A stretch of 33,527 nucleotides of DNA from an uncultured Gammaproteobacteria bacterium (GCA_946887385.1 CAMPKU010000011.1:1-33527); one strand, 5' to 3'. Positions 7,087 to 15,047 are shown, numbered from the stretch's first letter. Notes: generated from the sequence alone by a model not told the origin. Numbers and translations: made by a program.

Positions 7087-9458
7087 TACTCGCTCCCCGC
7101 CTTGGTCCGCATCCGGAATGCCGGGCTCGCCACGACGCCCATCACCACCGCTTCGAACCGATAGTCGTCGGCCTCCGCCTCCCGCAGTATCCCACGCACC
7201 ACGGGCATGTCGTAAGCCGCAAGGCCGCGGCCCAGCGCGTAAATCATCAATTTTTCTACGAAGGTGCTCGCAAACACGCGCGGCTCGGCCGCCAGCGCCG
7301 CGCGCAGGTCGGTGGCGCCGCTGAGCGCGGTGCCGTCGGGCAGGCGGCCGCTCGCGTCGACGGCACCGCCGGCGTCAATGTCGCGCCAAGCGCCCACGGC
7401 ATCGAAATTCTCGAGCGCGAAGCCGAGCGGGTCGATCAGTGCATGGCAATCGGCGCAGGCGGGATTCGCGCGGTGCACGTCGAGCCGCTCGCGCATCGTC
7501 TTCGGTGCCGCACCGGCCTCAGCCGGCAACGGCGGCACGTTCGCGGGCGGCGCAGGCGGCGGCGTGCCGAGCAGATTCTCGAGCAGCCACTTGCCGCGCA
7601 GCGACGGCGCCGTGCGGTCGGCGTGCGACGTGGCCATCAACACGCCGCCTTTACCGAGCAGGCCGCGGCGCATGTCGAGCTCGGGCGGAAGTTGCACGCG
7701 CCGGAACCGGCTGCCGTAAACGTTCGGGATGCCGTAGTGCCGCGCGAGCCGCTCGTCAACGAACGTGTAGTCGGCCGTCAGCAAGTCGAGAATGCTGCGG
7801 TTCTCATCGACGATGCTCGCAAAGAAGAGCTCGGTCTCGCGCTTGAAGGCCTGGCGCAAGTTGTCGTCGAAGTCGGGAAAGAAATCCGTGTTCGGCTTGA
7901 TGGTCTGAAGGTTCCGCAGATGCAGCCACTGCCCGGCGAAATTTTCGGTGAGCGCCGCGGCGCGCGGATCGCGCAGCATGCGCCGCACCTGCGCTTCGAG
8001 CACGCCGGGCTCGTGCAACCGCTGCGCTACGGCGAGCTCGAGCAACGCGTCATCCGGCGGACCGCTCCACAAAAAGAACGAGAGCCGCGACGCAAGCTCG
8101 ATGTCGCTGACGGCGAACGCGGCGCCGGGCGCTACGTCGGCGGGATCCTGCTCGATCCGAAACACGAACGCGGGGCTCGCAAGCAAGCGGCGCAGCGCGA
8201 GCTGGATGCCGGTGTCGAACGAGCCTTGCGCGCGGCCGTCGCGATAAAACGGCATGAGCCGGTCGAGATCGGCGGCGTCGACGGGCCGGCGATACGCGCG
8301 CCGCGCGAGCGTTGTAAGGATCTCCGCCGCGCACGGCTCCTCTTCGGCCGCCGTTGCCGGCAAGCACGTGAAAATGCGCTCGCGGCTCGCCGTGGCGCCC
8401 ACACCCGTGGGCTCGAACGGCCCCGTGATCGTCAGCGTCTCGACGTGCGGGCGGCCTGTGGATTCATAGGTGTCGGCGTTGCTGCGGTCGAACGGGCGCA
8501 GTCGAGTGGTGCCCGCGCCCATCTTGCGGATGAACGCGGCCGTGACCGTGCGGTCACCGGCCCCGACGGGCGCGCGTACCTTCAAGCGCGCGTCCGTCGC
8601 GTCGGAGCGGGCCGTGATGATCGTGTCGCGCGGCATGTCGGGCTCGTGCTCGCCGCCGACGGGCACCAGCAACACGCGCACGCCGTCGACGGCGATCTCG
8701 AGCTCGTGCGGATGCTCGAGGCCGCGAATGCCTTCGAGATTGTTGCGAAAGAGCGCTACTTGAAATTCGTACTCCGCGTCGAGCGGAAAATCGTGCTCGA
8801 CGGCCATGCCGCCCACCGTGCCGAGCGGCAGGCCGGCGAGGTGCGTGGCCTGCGAATGGTCGCCGGGCACGGAATAGGTCTTGGCCCCAATGGCCGTCGC
8901 CGGGTCGCCGACGGCCAGCGCGCTGACGCGATCGGCCGCCGACAGATAGCGCTCGAGCAGCGCCGGCGAGACGACGAGCAGATCCGCGTTGTTGTCGAAG
9001 CCGTACGCGGAATCGTCGGGCGGCAGCAGGTCCGCCACATCCACGTTAAGACCGAGCAGCTCGCGAATCGCGTTCGCGTACTCGGCGCGATTCAGGCGGC
9101 GTAGCGCGGGACGGCCCGGGCTCGCCACGGCCGTCGCATCGAGCCGCTCTTCTAGCCACGTGGCGAGCCGTTCGTAGGTTTGCGCGTCCGGACGCCGCTG
9201 CGCCGCCTGCGGCGGCATCGTGCGCGTGCGCAGCTTGCGCACCACGGATTCCCAGACTTCCGCGTGATCTTCTACGCGCGCAGCATTCAGGTTCGCCACC
9301 GCGAAGCCGCCGTCGAGATCCACGGGGTTGTGGCAACCCGCGCAGTAGTCCTCGAGCAGCGCGCTGGCCTCACCGGGATCGAGCCCGCGATCGCAGCCGG
9401 CCGCCGCAAAGGCAAGCGCCAGCACACTCGCCGCCCGAGCGACAAACGCCTGTTTCAT
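7086..9458 (-). CDS. Cytochrome-c-like DUF1587/1595/1592/1588/1585 lipoprotein
   Basis: A 790-residue lipoprotein with lipobox AAGC (Cys22). A cytochrome-c-like domain follows: CAGCH at 39-43 would bind heme, with a likely axial Met81 in RTMPP. Then come the domains usual for this group: DUF1587 (about 119-182, RRLNRAEYANAIRELLG), a long beta-rich region, DUF1595 (ARRAYRRPVDAADL), DUF1592 (ELASRLSFFLW), DUF1588 (RRGLLGKGGVLMATSHADRT) and DUF1585 at the C-terminus. A second CXXCH (C668-A-D-C-H672) lies in DUF1588 and is family-typical; whether it binds heme is unclear. The group is common in Planctomycetes and Acidobacteria, with no proven function, though electron transfer is likely. The true start is ATG at 9456-9458; the upstream open frame lacks homology. 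It is first in the operon with DUF1552 and the ankyrin protein. Confidence 0.93.
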   Translation of the reverse strand: MKQAFVARAASVLALAFAAAGCDRGLDPGEASALLEDYCAGCHNPVDLDGGFAVANLNAARVEDHAEVWESVVRKLRTRTMPPQAAQRRPDAQTYERLATWLEERLDATAVASPGRPALRRLNRAEYANAIRELLGLNVDVADLLPPDDSAYGFDNNADLLVVSPALLERYLSAADRVSALAVGDPATAIGAKTYSVPGDHSQATHLAGLPLGTVGGMAVEHDFPLDAEYEFQVALFRNNLEGIRGLEHPHELEIAVDGVRVLLVPVGGEHEPDMPRDTIITARSDATDARLKVRAPVGAGDRTVTAAFIRKMGAGTTRLRPFDRSNADTYESTGRPHVETLTITGPFEPTGVGATASRERIFTCLPATAAEEEPCAAEILTTLARRAYRRPVDAADLDRLMPFYRDGRAQGSFDTGIQLALRRLLASPAFVFRIEQDPADVAPGAAFAVSDIELASRLSFFLWSGPPDDALLELAVAQRLHEPGVLEAQVRRMLRDPRAAALTENFAGQWLHLRNLQTIKPNTDFFPDFDDNLRQAFKRETELFFASIVDENRSILDLLTADYTFVDERLARHYGIPNVYGSRFRRVQLPPELDMRRGLLGKGGVLMATSHADRTAPSLRGKWLLENLLGTPPPAPPANVPPLPAEAGAAPKTMRERLDVHRANPACADCHALIDPLGFALENFDAVGAWRDIDAGGAVDASGRLPDGTALSGATDLRAALAAEPRVFASTFVEKLMIYALGRGLAAYDMPVVRGILREAEADDYRFEAVVMGVVASPAFRMRTKAGSE

Positions 9459-9552
9459 GAGAGGCGAGGATAGCGGGTTACGCAAGCCCGTGTCGCGCTG
9501 GCGGCGCGGATGGACAATAGTCGCAACGCAACGAGCCAGGAGCTGAAGACTC

Positions 9553-9963
9553 ATGACGACGACTTTCGCCAACCCTCGCGATGTGCACCCGCCCGTAGGC
9601 CCGTATTCGCACACGGCAGTGGTTCGAATGGGGACGGAGCTCGTATTCGTGTCGGGCCAGGTGGGCATGCGGCCCGACGGATTCACGCCGCCCGATTTCG
9701 CCGAGCAGTGCGAGCTCTCGTTCCGGAACCTCGAGGCGTGTCTCGCGGCGCACGGCCTCACGCTCGACGCCGTCGTGAAACTCACGGTATTCGTCTTGCC
9801 GGGCCAAGACTTTCAGCTCCTGCGCGCCGCGCGCGAGCGGCACTTCGCCGCCCACCGTCCAACCTCGACGACGGTTTACGTGCCGGCGCTCGCAAGCCCG
9901 GCGTTCCTGGTCGAGGTCGAGGCGATCGCCGCAAAATCCCCGTCTAAACCGGGACTTAGCTGA
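9553..9963 (+). CDS. RidA/YjgF family protein
   Basis: A 136-residue member of the RidA (YjgF/YER057c/UK114) family. Known RidA proteins hydrolyse reactive enamine/imine intermediates released by PLP enzymes in the cytoplasm. The sequence shows the family order: VGPYSHTAVV near 15-24, LVFVSGQVGM near 30-39, LDAVVKLTVFV near 73-83 and a C-terminal VEVEAIA. The Arg in HRPTSTTV corresponds in position to the substrate-carboxylate-binding Arg105 of RidA, so the protein could be active. Its substrate and subgroup are uncertain. AGGAG at 9538-9542 precedes ATG by about ten bases. It is divergent from the cytochrome-like operon and convergent with the methyltransferase. Confidence 0.93.
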   Translation: MTTTFANPRDVHPPVGPYSHTAVVRMGTELVFVSGQVGMRPDGFTPPDFAEQCELSFRNLEACLAAHGLTLDAVVKLTVFVLPGQDFQLLRAARERHFAAHRPTSTTVYVPALASPAFLVEVEAIAAKSPSKPGLS

Positions 9964-9983
9964 ACGCACTTAAAGTGATTTCT

Positions 9984-10007
9984 AGAGCCCCTCACGTGAG
10001 GGGCGCT
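9984..10007. terminator. Palindromic hairpin between convergent genes
   Basis: A perfect 18-base palindrome, GCCCCTCACGTGAGGGGC, lies at 9987-10004, and two further pairs outside one mismatch extend it to 9984-10007. It sits exactly between the RidA stop (9963) and the methyltransferase stop (10013), the expected place for a bidirectional terminator. There is no clean T-run on either side, so it may instead protect transcript ends. Confidence 0.6.
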
Positions 10008-10012
10008 CGGCG

Positions 10013-10678
10013 TTACGCGCGTTTCCGAAGCAGCGTGAGGCCCTCGCCGACCGTCAGCATCGCCAGATCCACGCGCTCGTCGGCGTGCAGCCGGTCGTTG
10101 AAGGTGACGATCGCTTGCGCGTTGACCGATTGCTGGCTCATCACCGGCTCGCCCGCGAGCGCCAGCGTGTTGTCCACGGCGATCAAGCCGTTCGGCCGCA
10201 ACAGCTCCAAGAGCTTCTCGTAGTAGGCGCCGTAGTTCGGCTTGTCGGCGTCGACGAACGCGAAGTCGAACGTGCCGCGCGCCCCACCCGCCAGCAGCTC
10301 GTCGAGCGTTTCGAGCGCCGGCCGAAGCCGCAGATCGATGCGCGACTCGACGCCGGCTTCGCGCCAAAACGGGCGCCCGATGCTCGTCCATTCATCGCTC
10401 ACGTCGCAGGTGATGAGCAACCCGTCGGGCGGCAACGCCAGCGCAACCGCAAGCGCGGAGTAGCCCGTGTAGGTGCCGAGCTCGATGCAACGGCGCGCGC
10501 CGATCAGCCGCACCAGCAATGCCATGAGCTGACCTTGGTCCGCGCCGATCTGCATTTCGCTGTGCGGCACGGACGCCGTGGCCTGCCGCAGCCGCGCAAG
10601 CACGTCGGGCTCGCGCGAGGACGCGCGCAGCGCGTACTGGTACACGTCGGCCGTGATGAGTTGCGTTCGTTTCGCCAT
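10013..10678 (-). CDS. Class I SAM-dependent O-methyltransferase (caffeoyl-CoA OMT type)
   Basis: A 221-residue cytosolic methyltransferase of the small, metal-dependent O-methyltransferase family (PF01596 type), which commonly methylates catechol-like hydroxyls. Visible motifs are EMQIGADQGQL (41-51), the SAM-binding ELGTYTGYSA (66-75), CDVSDEW (91-97), FVDADKPNY (141-149) and VDN (168-170). In this family the Asp of the third-last motif and the D-N pair bind the metal. The ATG at 10676-10678 is chosen because homology starts there and the upstream open frame has tryptophan-rich, unlikely sequence. No Shine-Dalgarno is seen, and a -10-like TACAGT lies only seven bases before the start. The natural substrate is unknown. 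Confidence 0.94.
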   Translation of the reverse strand: MAKRTQLITADVYQYALRASSREPDVLARLRQATASVPHSEMQIGADQGQLMALLVRLIGARRCIELGTYTGYSALAVALALPPDGLLITCDVSDEWTSIGRPFWREAGVESRIDLRLRPALETLDELLAGGARGTFDFAFVDADKPNYGAYYEKLLELLRPNGLIAVDNTLALAGEPVMSQQSVNAQAIVTFNDRLHADERVDLAMLTVGEGLTLLRKRA

Positions 10679-10685
10679 AACCGCA

Positions 10686-10691
10686 ACTGTA
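10686..10691 (-). promoter_or_regulatory. -10-like TACAGT directly before the methyltransferase
   Basis: On the minus strand TACAGT is followed by seven bases and then the ATG, with no ribosome site between. If it is a real -10 box, transcription would begin at or next to the start codon (leaderless mRNA). No good -35 box is seen. Confidence 0.3.
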
Positions 10692-10715
10692 GCAAACGCC
10701 GCGCGCGAACGGCGG

Positions 10716-11137
10716 TCAGCCGGCCGCCACCACCACCACGCTTGGCCGGACGAACCGGCCGGCGAGCTTGCCGCCGAGCAACACGGCGGGCGCTGCAGCA
10801 AGCGCCACGGCAACGTTGTACCACCACGGGAAATCCGGCCAGTACAGATAAAGGTGCAGCACGCTCAAATAGAGCGCCAGCACGGCCGCAAGCGCCCAGG
10901 CAACTTGGCGACGCCGCGCAACGGCGACGGCAACCCATCCCGCCAGCACCTCGGCAAGCGCCCAACACACCGCGTTGTAGGCCGCCATCGGCGCCGGGAA
11001 CGTAAACACGTTTTGCTCGAACCAGGCCTGCGCATGCGTCGTGTACTGCGGCCAGATGAAGTTAGCGCGGCGAGGAGAAAGAATACCGGCATCCAAACGA
11101 TGACGCCCGCCGCGAACCCGAGCACTCCCCGAACCAT
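10716..11137 (-). pseudogene. Small integral membrane protein gene with a frameshift
   Basis: Two frames together look like one membrane protein. From ATG 11137 the sequence MVRGVLGFAAGVIVWMPVFF gives a plausible first membrane helix. After about 23 codons that frame turns into arginine-rich, unlikely sequence. The neighbouring minus-strand frame takes over near 11065-11075 with ANFIWPQYTTHAQAWFEQN and then three hydrophobic helices (NAVCWALAEVLAGW, VAWALAAVLALYLSVLHLY, YNVAVALAAAPAVLLGG) to a TGA at 10716. The shift is equivalent to one missing base. It may be a sequencing error, a recent mutation or, less likely, programmed frameshifting. A protein starting inside the second frame is another option. 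I do not recognise the family. The AraC gene ends 16 bases upstream, so the two may be co-transcribed. Confidence 0.6.
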
Positions 11138-11153
11138 CGCGTCCGCCCTCCAC

Positions 11154-11912
11154 TCAGCTCGACTGATAATCCGACGGTGGCACGCCGAAGCATTGCTTGA
11201 ACGCCGTGCTGAAGGCCGCGGCGCTGTCGTAACCGACGCAGCGCGCCACCTCGCCGACGCTTTTGCCTTCCGTCAGCAGCGACAGCGACGCAAGCATTCG
11301 GCTTTGCCGGCGCCATAGTGCCAGGCTCAATCCGGTCTCCTCGGCGAACAGCCGCTCGAAGGTTCGCAAGCTCGCGCCGCCGATCTCCGCTGCAACGATC
11401 TCGAGCGGCCGGCCGTCGTCCGGACGGCTCGCGAAGTGCTCGGCCAGCTTACGTGCGCGCTCGCTATGCGGCTTCGGCAACGAGAACGAGTCGGGAGTAC
11501 CGGCCGCGAGGAGCTGCTCGAGCAGCGCAAGCGCATGAGCGTGGCGCGCATCTCGTTGCGACGGCCGCGGCGCGGCACACAGAAACAGCACCAGCTCGCG
11601 CGCGAGGTTGTCGAGCCCGAGCACCTGCGGCTCGGCGCTCGCGCGCACGCTGTTCGCCGGAAAGTACAGAGAGTGCAAGCTGAACGGCCGTGGCGAGTAC
11701 ACGGCGTGCTCGATACCGGCCGGAATCCACAGAGCCTTGAGCAGCGGATGCACCACGTACACGGCGTCGGTTTCGACCACCGCAGCCGATTGCGAGATCA
11801 ACGCGAGCTGATCGACGTCGTGCGAATGGCGCGGCACGCGCCCGCCTTCGGGGTAACGCTCCACGAACGAGCGCAACGCGTCGATCGAGACGGTTTGGCG
11901 CTCCGCGTTCAT
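11154..11912 (-). CDS. AraC family transcriptional regulator
   Basis: A 252-residue regulator. The N-terminal half is a cupin-like sensor domain with the motif PRHSHDVDQLALI and IPAGIEHAVYSPRPFSLHSLYF, typical of small cupin AraC proteins. The C-terminal half, from about 160, carries two helix-turn-helix motifs. The first is around EIVAAEIGGASLRTFERLFAEETG, and the second is around SVGEVARCVGYDSAAAFSTAFKQCFGVPPSDY, which matches the AraC signature. It lies 6 bases behind the VOC-fold gene on the same strand, with the frameshifted membrane gene after it, so the three may form one unit. The ligand and target promoters are unknown. Confidence 0.95.
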   Translation of the reverse strand: MNAERQTVSIDALRSFVERYPEGGRVPRHSHDVDQLALISQSAAVVETDAVYVVHPLLKALWIPAGIEHAVYSPRPFSLHSLYFPANSVRASAEPQVLGLDNLARELVLFLCAAPRPSQRDARHAHALALLEQLLAAGTPDSFSLPKPHSERARKLAEHFASRPDDGRPLEIVAAEIGGASLRTFERLFAEETGLSLALWRRQSRMLASLSLLTEGKSVGEVARCVGYDSAAAFSTAFKQCFGVPPSDYQSS

Positions 11913-11918
11913 CAGCCG

Positions 11919-12311
11919 TCAGCTCGCCGCGACGGGATCGCTGGGCTCGAGGATGCAAACGATGTTGTCCTCGGTATCGGCAATCTCGACCACCTTGCCA
12001 ACGTGCGGTATGTCGACGATGGCGGAGCGCAGCTTGCCTCCAGCCGCTTCGACGGCGCTCATGGCGTCTTTGATGGACCGCACGCTGATCGTGCAACGGA
12101 ACGCATTGATCCCGCCCGGCGCCGCGGCCGCGCTGCGCTTTGCCAGCAACCCGCGCGTCAGGCCCGGGTCGCTCTCGGTGCCTGTTTCGAGAAGATAGAA
12201 GTCCGGCGGGCCTCCGGCTTCGAACCGCCAGCCGAAGGCGCGCTCGTAGAACGCGCGCGCCCGCTCGACGTTCGTTGCAAAAATCTCGAAATGGACAACC
12301 GAGTTCGCCAT
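11919..12311 (-). CDS. VOC (glyoxalase/bleomycin-resistance) family protein
   Basis: A 130-residue protein of the vicinal-oxygen-chelate fold. The family pattern is visible: HFEIFATNVERARAFYERAFGWRFE at the N-terminus and GKVVEIADTEDNIVCILEP at the C-terminus. His8 and the Glu of ILEP are in the positions usually used for metal binding, but activity cannot be predicted because family members range from lyases to binding proteins. ATG at 12309-12311 is chosen over the longer frame because homology begins there and GAGG lies six bases upstream. It precedes the AraC gene by 6 bases and is probably co-transcribed with it. Confidence 0.93.
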   Translation of the reverse strand: MANSVVHFEIFATNVERARAFYERAFGWRFEAGGPPDFYLLETGTESDPGLTRGLLAKRSAAAAPGGINAFRCTISVRSIKDAMSAVEAAGGKLRSAIVDIPHVGKVVEIADTEDNIVCILEPSDPVAAS

Positions 12312-12404
12312 GCGCAGCCTCGCTTTGGACTGCGCGCCAGCGTAGCACTGTCGGTTGCTCGAAGACGCGACAAGCTTTTGCTCAAACGCGCCAAACAAGA
12401 GCTG

Positions 12405-13250
12405 CTACGCGAGCGCCTCCTCGAACATGACGAGCATGCGGCTCCACGCGCGCTCGGACTGCTCGCGATCGTAAACCTGCGTGTCCGGCGGGCACCAACC
12501 GTGCGCGGCCGGATACACCTCGATCTCTGCGTCGAGATTCGCCGCAGCGAACGCGTCGCGCAGAATGGTCTTCGAGCTCGGATCGCGCATGTCGTCGTTC
12601 TCGGCCACGGCGATCAAGAACTGCGCCTTCATCTGCGGGATCAACAAATGCGGACTATCCGGACCGTTCGTGGTGAGCTGGCCGCCGTGGAACGAGCCGC
12701 CCGCGCCGACGCGATCGGGTACGGCCGCAGCCGTGCGCATGACGATCGGGCCGCCCATGCAGTAGCCGATCGTGCCGATCTTCCTGTTCTGGTCCACCTC
12801 GGGCCGCGAATCGAGCCAGGCGATGAACGCCTTCGCGTCCGTCGTATGCGTCGTCGCGTTCAGCGCTTGCATTTGCGGCAACACCTGCGGGATCGGCGTG
12901 GCGGCGCCTTGCGGCGCGGTCGGCGCCTTCTGCTGGCGATAGAACGGATTCACGACGAGCACGCTGTAGCCTTCGCTGGCGAGCCGCTTGCCCATCTCCC
13001 GCATCGCAGGACGCAAGCCGAAGATGTCGGGCCACACGAGCACCGCCGCGTGCGCGCCGCTCGCCGGCGTGACGAAATAGGCATCGCACTCGCCATCCGG
13101 CGTCCGAATATTGACGTCGCTCTCTTTGACGTTTTGAGCATACGCACCCTTCGGCAGCAGCGCGGCCAAGCTCATCGCGGCCGCGAGCGTGCCGACGTCG
13201 CGGCGCGTGTACTTTTTCAGATCCTCTTGAAAATGGTCTTGATCGCACAT
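12405..13250 (-). CDS. Dienelactone hydrolase family protein, exported
   Basis: A 281-residue alpha/beta hydrolase. The nucleophile motif is GYCMGG with Cys164 instead of Ser, as in dienelactone hydrolase. The other triad members are probably Asp219 or Asp220 (AENDD) and His250 (AAHGW). The oxyanion region PDIFGLRPAMREMGKRLA (74-91) matches the family, with Asp75 where the classical enzyme has Glu36. The N-terminus has paired arginines (YTRRDVGTL, residues 14-22) and a hydrophobic stretch to about 38, which suggests a Tat-like signal; classical enzymes are cytosolic. AAGGAG lies eight bases before the ATG. TATATT at 13312-13307 could be the -10. The substrate is unknown, and no other aromatic-ring degradation genes surround it. 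Confidence 0.93.
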   Translation of the reverse strand: MCDQDHFQEDLKKYTRRDVGTLAAAMSLAALLPKGAYAQNVKESDVNIRTPDGECDAYFVTPASGAHAAVLVWPDIFGLRPAMREMGKRLASEGYSVLVVNPFYRQQKAPTAPQGAATPIPQVLPQMQALNATTHTTDAKAFIAWLDSRPEVDQNRKIGTIGYCMGGPIVMRTAAAVPDRVGAGGSFHGGQLTTNGPDSPHLLIPQMKAQFLIAVAENDDMRDPSSKTILRDAFAAANLDAEIEVYPAAHGWCPPDTQVYDREQSERAWSRMLVMFEEALA

Positions 13251-13520
13251 GCCGTGCTCTCCTTCGGTTGATTCTTGGCGGCGCCGTTCGCGGCAACCTG
13301 CCGTCGAATATACCCATGGCCCCGGCGGCTTGCACGCACTACCGGCGCTCGCGCCGCGCGCCCTGCACTTCGCATTCTGGAACGCGCTCCCAAATTTGGG
13401 GCTGCCGGCACGCTAAACGGCGCGGCCGCAGGCGTTGCCCACGGCAGTCGCTGCGGGCACGGCCATTGCACGCGAGAAAATTCGCAATGGAACGCTGACT
13501 ACAACGACAAGGAGCCAACC
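13251..13520. promoter_or_regulatory. Divergent intergenic region
   Basis: 270 bases separate the dienelactone-hydrolase-like gene (minus) from the DksA/TraR gene (plus). On the minus strand TATATT (13312-13307) is a fair -10 candidate but has no matching -35. On the plus strand AAGGAG (13509-13514) sets the GTG start at 13521. The open frame that runs through the region on the plus strand has no protein-like character before 13521. Confidence 0.4.
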
Positions 13521-13907
13521 GTGAACACCGCCTCGCCTGCCGCCAAGACGATCGAGACCCGCCTTCGCCGCCGCTACGAGCAAATCTGGACCGACATCCG
13601 CCGCGAGCTCGGCAAACACGACGAGCAGCACTACCAGGACCTCGTGCAAGGGGCCGGCGACACCGAGGACGACGCAACGGCTAATCTGCTCGTCGACCTG
13701 AACCTGACCGAGCTCGACCGCGACGTGGAGGAACTGCGCGCCGTGCAAGCCGCCATTGCGCGCCTGCGGCGCGGCGACTACGGCAAGTGCTTGAGCTGCG
13801 GCGAGGAGATCTCGCCGGCCAGGCTCGAGGCGCTGCCGCAGGCCGCCTTGTGCATTGAGTGTCAAACGCGGGCCGAGCGATCGCGGACGTCCACGCCGTC
13901 CCTCTGA
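13521..13907 (+). CDS. TraR/DksA family zinc-finger protein
   Basis: A 128-residue protein of the DksA/TraR family. Family members enter the RNA polymerase secondary channel and alter initiation at selected promoters, often together with ppGpp. The C-terminal zinc finger is complete, with Cys90, Cys93, Cys111 and Cys114. The coiled-coil tip has D47-T-E-D50-D-A52, matching the DxxDxA motif that is essential in E. coli DksA. The start is GTG at 13521, with AAGGAG six bases upstream; the long frame before it is rejected because it is not family-like. DksA itself has 151 residues, so this is probably a paralogue. It is followed after 47 bases by the DUF6152 gene, which has its own -10-like box inside and just after this gene's end. 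Confidence 0.93.
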   Translation: MNTASPAAKTIETRLRRRYEQIWTDIRRELGKHDEQHYQDLVQGAGDTEDDATANLLVDLNLTELDRDVEELRAVQAAIARLRRGDYGKCLSCGEEISPARLEALPQAALCIECQTRAERSRTSTPSL

Positions 13908-13916
13908 ACCATGCGC

Positions 13917-13922
13917 TAGAAT
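13917..13922 (+). promoter_or_regulatory. -10-like TAGAAT before the DUF6152 gene
   Basis: TAGAAT lies ten bases after the DksA/TraR stop, followed by the G-rich ribosome site and ATG at 13955. No -35 box is visible. The same hexamer appears before the MAPEG gene and before the metallo-hydrolase gene. Confidence 0.4.
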
Positions 13923-13954
13923 CGCCTGATCCGACGCGTCGGGGGGAAGCGCGT

Positions 13955-15034
13955 ATGCAGCACGATGACGCCCGGCCACTCGCCGGGGCGATAGTGGCAT
14001 TCGTCTTGAGCTGTGCGCCGCCCGCGGCGGCGCACCACTCCACCGCCGAATACGACGCCGCAAAGATCGTGGAAGCGCGCGGCGAAGTAGTCAGCGTCAT
14101 TTGGCGCAACCCGCACGTGCGTTTTCAGGTCAGCACCCGATCGGAGGACGGCAACACCGAGCTCTGGGACGTCGAGAGCGCGGATCTCACGCGCCTCGAC
14201 CGCGCGGGATTGCCGCGCGATCTTCTGAACGTAGGCGACGTGGTGTCGTTCGCCGGCAATCCGTCTACGCGCACCGCGCGGCGCATGTACGTCACGAATC
14301 TCTTGGTGCAAGACGGCCGCGAGATCCTGCTGCGCGGCAATGTGCCCGTCCGGTGGCCCAACGCGCGCGCCGTGGGCACCGACGTCACGTTTACGCGGAA
14401 CGCGACAGCGCCGAGCGAGGGCAACGGATTCTTCGACAAAGTGCTGGTGCCCACGCGCGAAGGACGCGCGCCCGAGTGGGTGCGCAATCCTCCATTGACC
14501 GCCGCGGCGCGCGAAGGCAAGGCGGCTTACGACGAGGTCGTCGACGATCCCGTCTTGGGCTGCGTCTCCCCCGGCATGCCGCGCGTGATGTTGCGCAGCG
14601 GGCCGTACGCGATTCGCTTCGTCGAGCGCGGCGCGGACCTCGTGTTGCAGAACGAGTGGTTCGAGATCGATCGGCTCATTCACATGGACGCCCGCGAGCC
14701 GCCCGCCGATCAAGCGCACACGCCGCTCGGCTATTCCGCGGGACGGTGGGACGGCGATGCGCTCGTCGTCACCACCACGCACATCGACTGGCCGTACTTC
14801 GAGCTGTACGGCTTGGTAGGCGTGCCGCAGACGCGTGCCATGCGCATCGTCGAGCGCTTCACGCCGCGCGACGGCGGCGCCACGCTGCAATACGATTTCA
14901 CGGCCACCGATCCCGGCGCGTTCTCCGAAGCGGTGACCTACGAGAACTACGTGACGTTTCGCTGGCAACCCACGCTTCAGTTCCTGCCGTACGACTGCGT
15001 GGAGGTCGAGCGGAAGGCGCGCGGCGCGCGCTAG
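13955..15034 (+). CDS. Secreted DUF6152 family protein
   Basis: A 359-residue exported protein. The N-terminal signal peptide (residues about 10-26) ends before AHHSTAEYD, and then comes the DUF6152 domain: a beta-barrel-like fold with EARGEVVSVIWRNPHVRFQV and later VGDVVSFAGNPS. The second half (about 160-355) has segments such as GYSAGRWDGDALVVTTTHIDWPYF and ERFTP that recur in these proteins, which are found in many soil and marine bacteria with unknown function. The paired histidines after the signal could bind metal, which is only a suggestion. GGGGGGAA at 13941-13948 lies six bases before the ATG. Its stop is 13 bases from the convergent oxidoreductase gene. Confidence 0.9.
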   Translation: MQHDDARPLAGAIVAFVLSCAPPAAAHHSTAEYDAAKIVEARGEVVSVIWRNPHVRFQVSTRSEDGNTELWDVESADLTRLDRAGLPRDLLNVGDVVSFAGNPSTRTARRMYVTNLLVQDGREILLRGNVPVRWPNARAVGTDVTFTRNATAPSEGNGFFDKVLVPTREGRAPEWVRNPPLTAAAREGKAAYDEVVDDPVLGCVSPGMPRVMLRSGPYAIRFVERGADLVLQNEWFEIDRLIHMDAREPPADQAHTPLGYSAGRWDGDALVVTTTHIDWPYFELYGLVGVPQTRAMRIVERFTPRDGGATLQYDFTATDPGAFSEAVTYENYVTFRWQPTLQFLPYDCVEVERKARGAR

Positions 15035-15047
15035 CGCGGAAAGCGAC

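Noticed and set aside
7443..9104. Plus-strand open frame of 553 codons
   Set aside because: It lies opposite the DUF1592-group gene and looks like a shadow by composition.
7086..9458. Planctomycete origin or recent transfer of the DUF1592-group operon
   Set aside because: Base composition and start signals look like the rest of the window, and the families also occur in other phyla; nothing marks a transfer boundary.
9459..9785. 109-codon N-terminal extension of the cytochrome-like gene
   Set aside because: It overlaps the RidA gene, has no homology, and a clear lipoprotein signal begins at 9458.
11436..13271. Very long plus-strand open frame (611 codons)
   Set aside because: It runs antisense to the AraC, VOC and hydrolase genes and is rich in Arg, Ala and His, as expected for a GC-rich shadow frame. 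No start signal or domain is seen.
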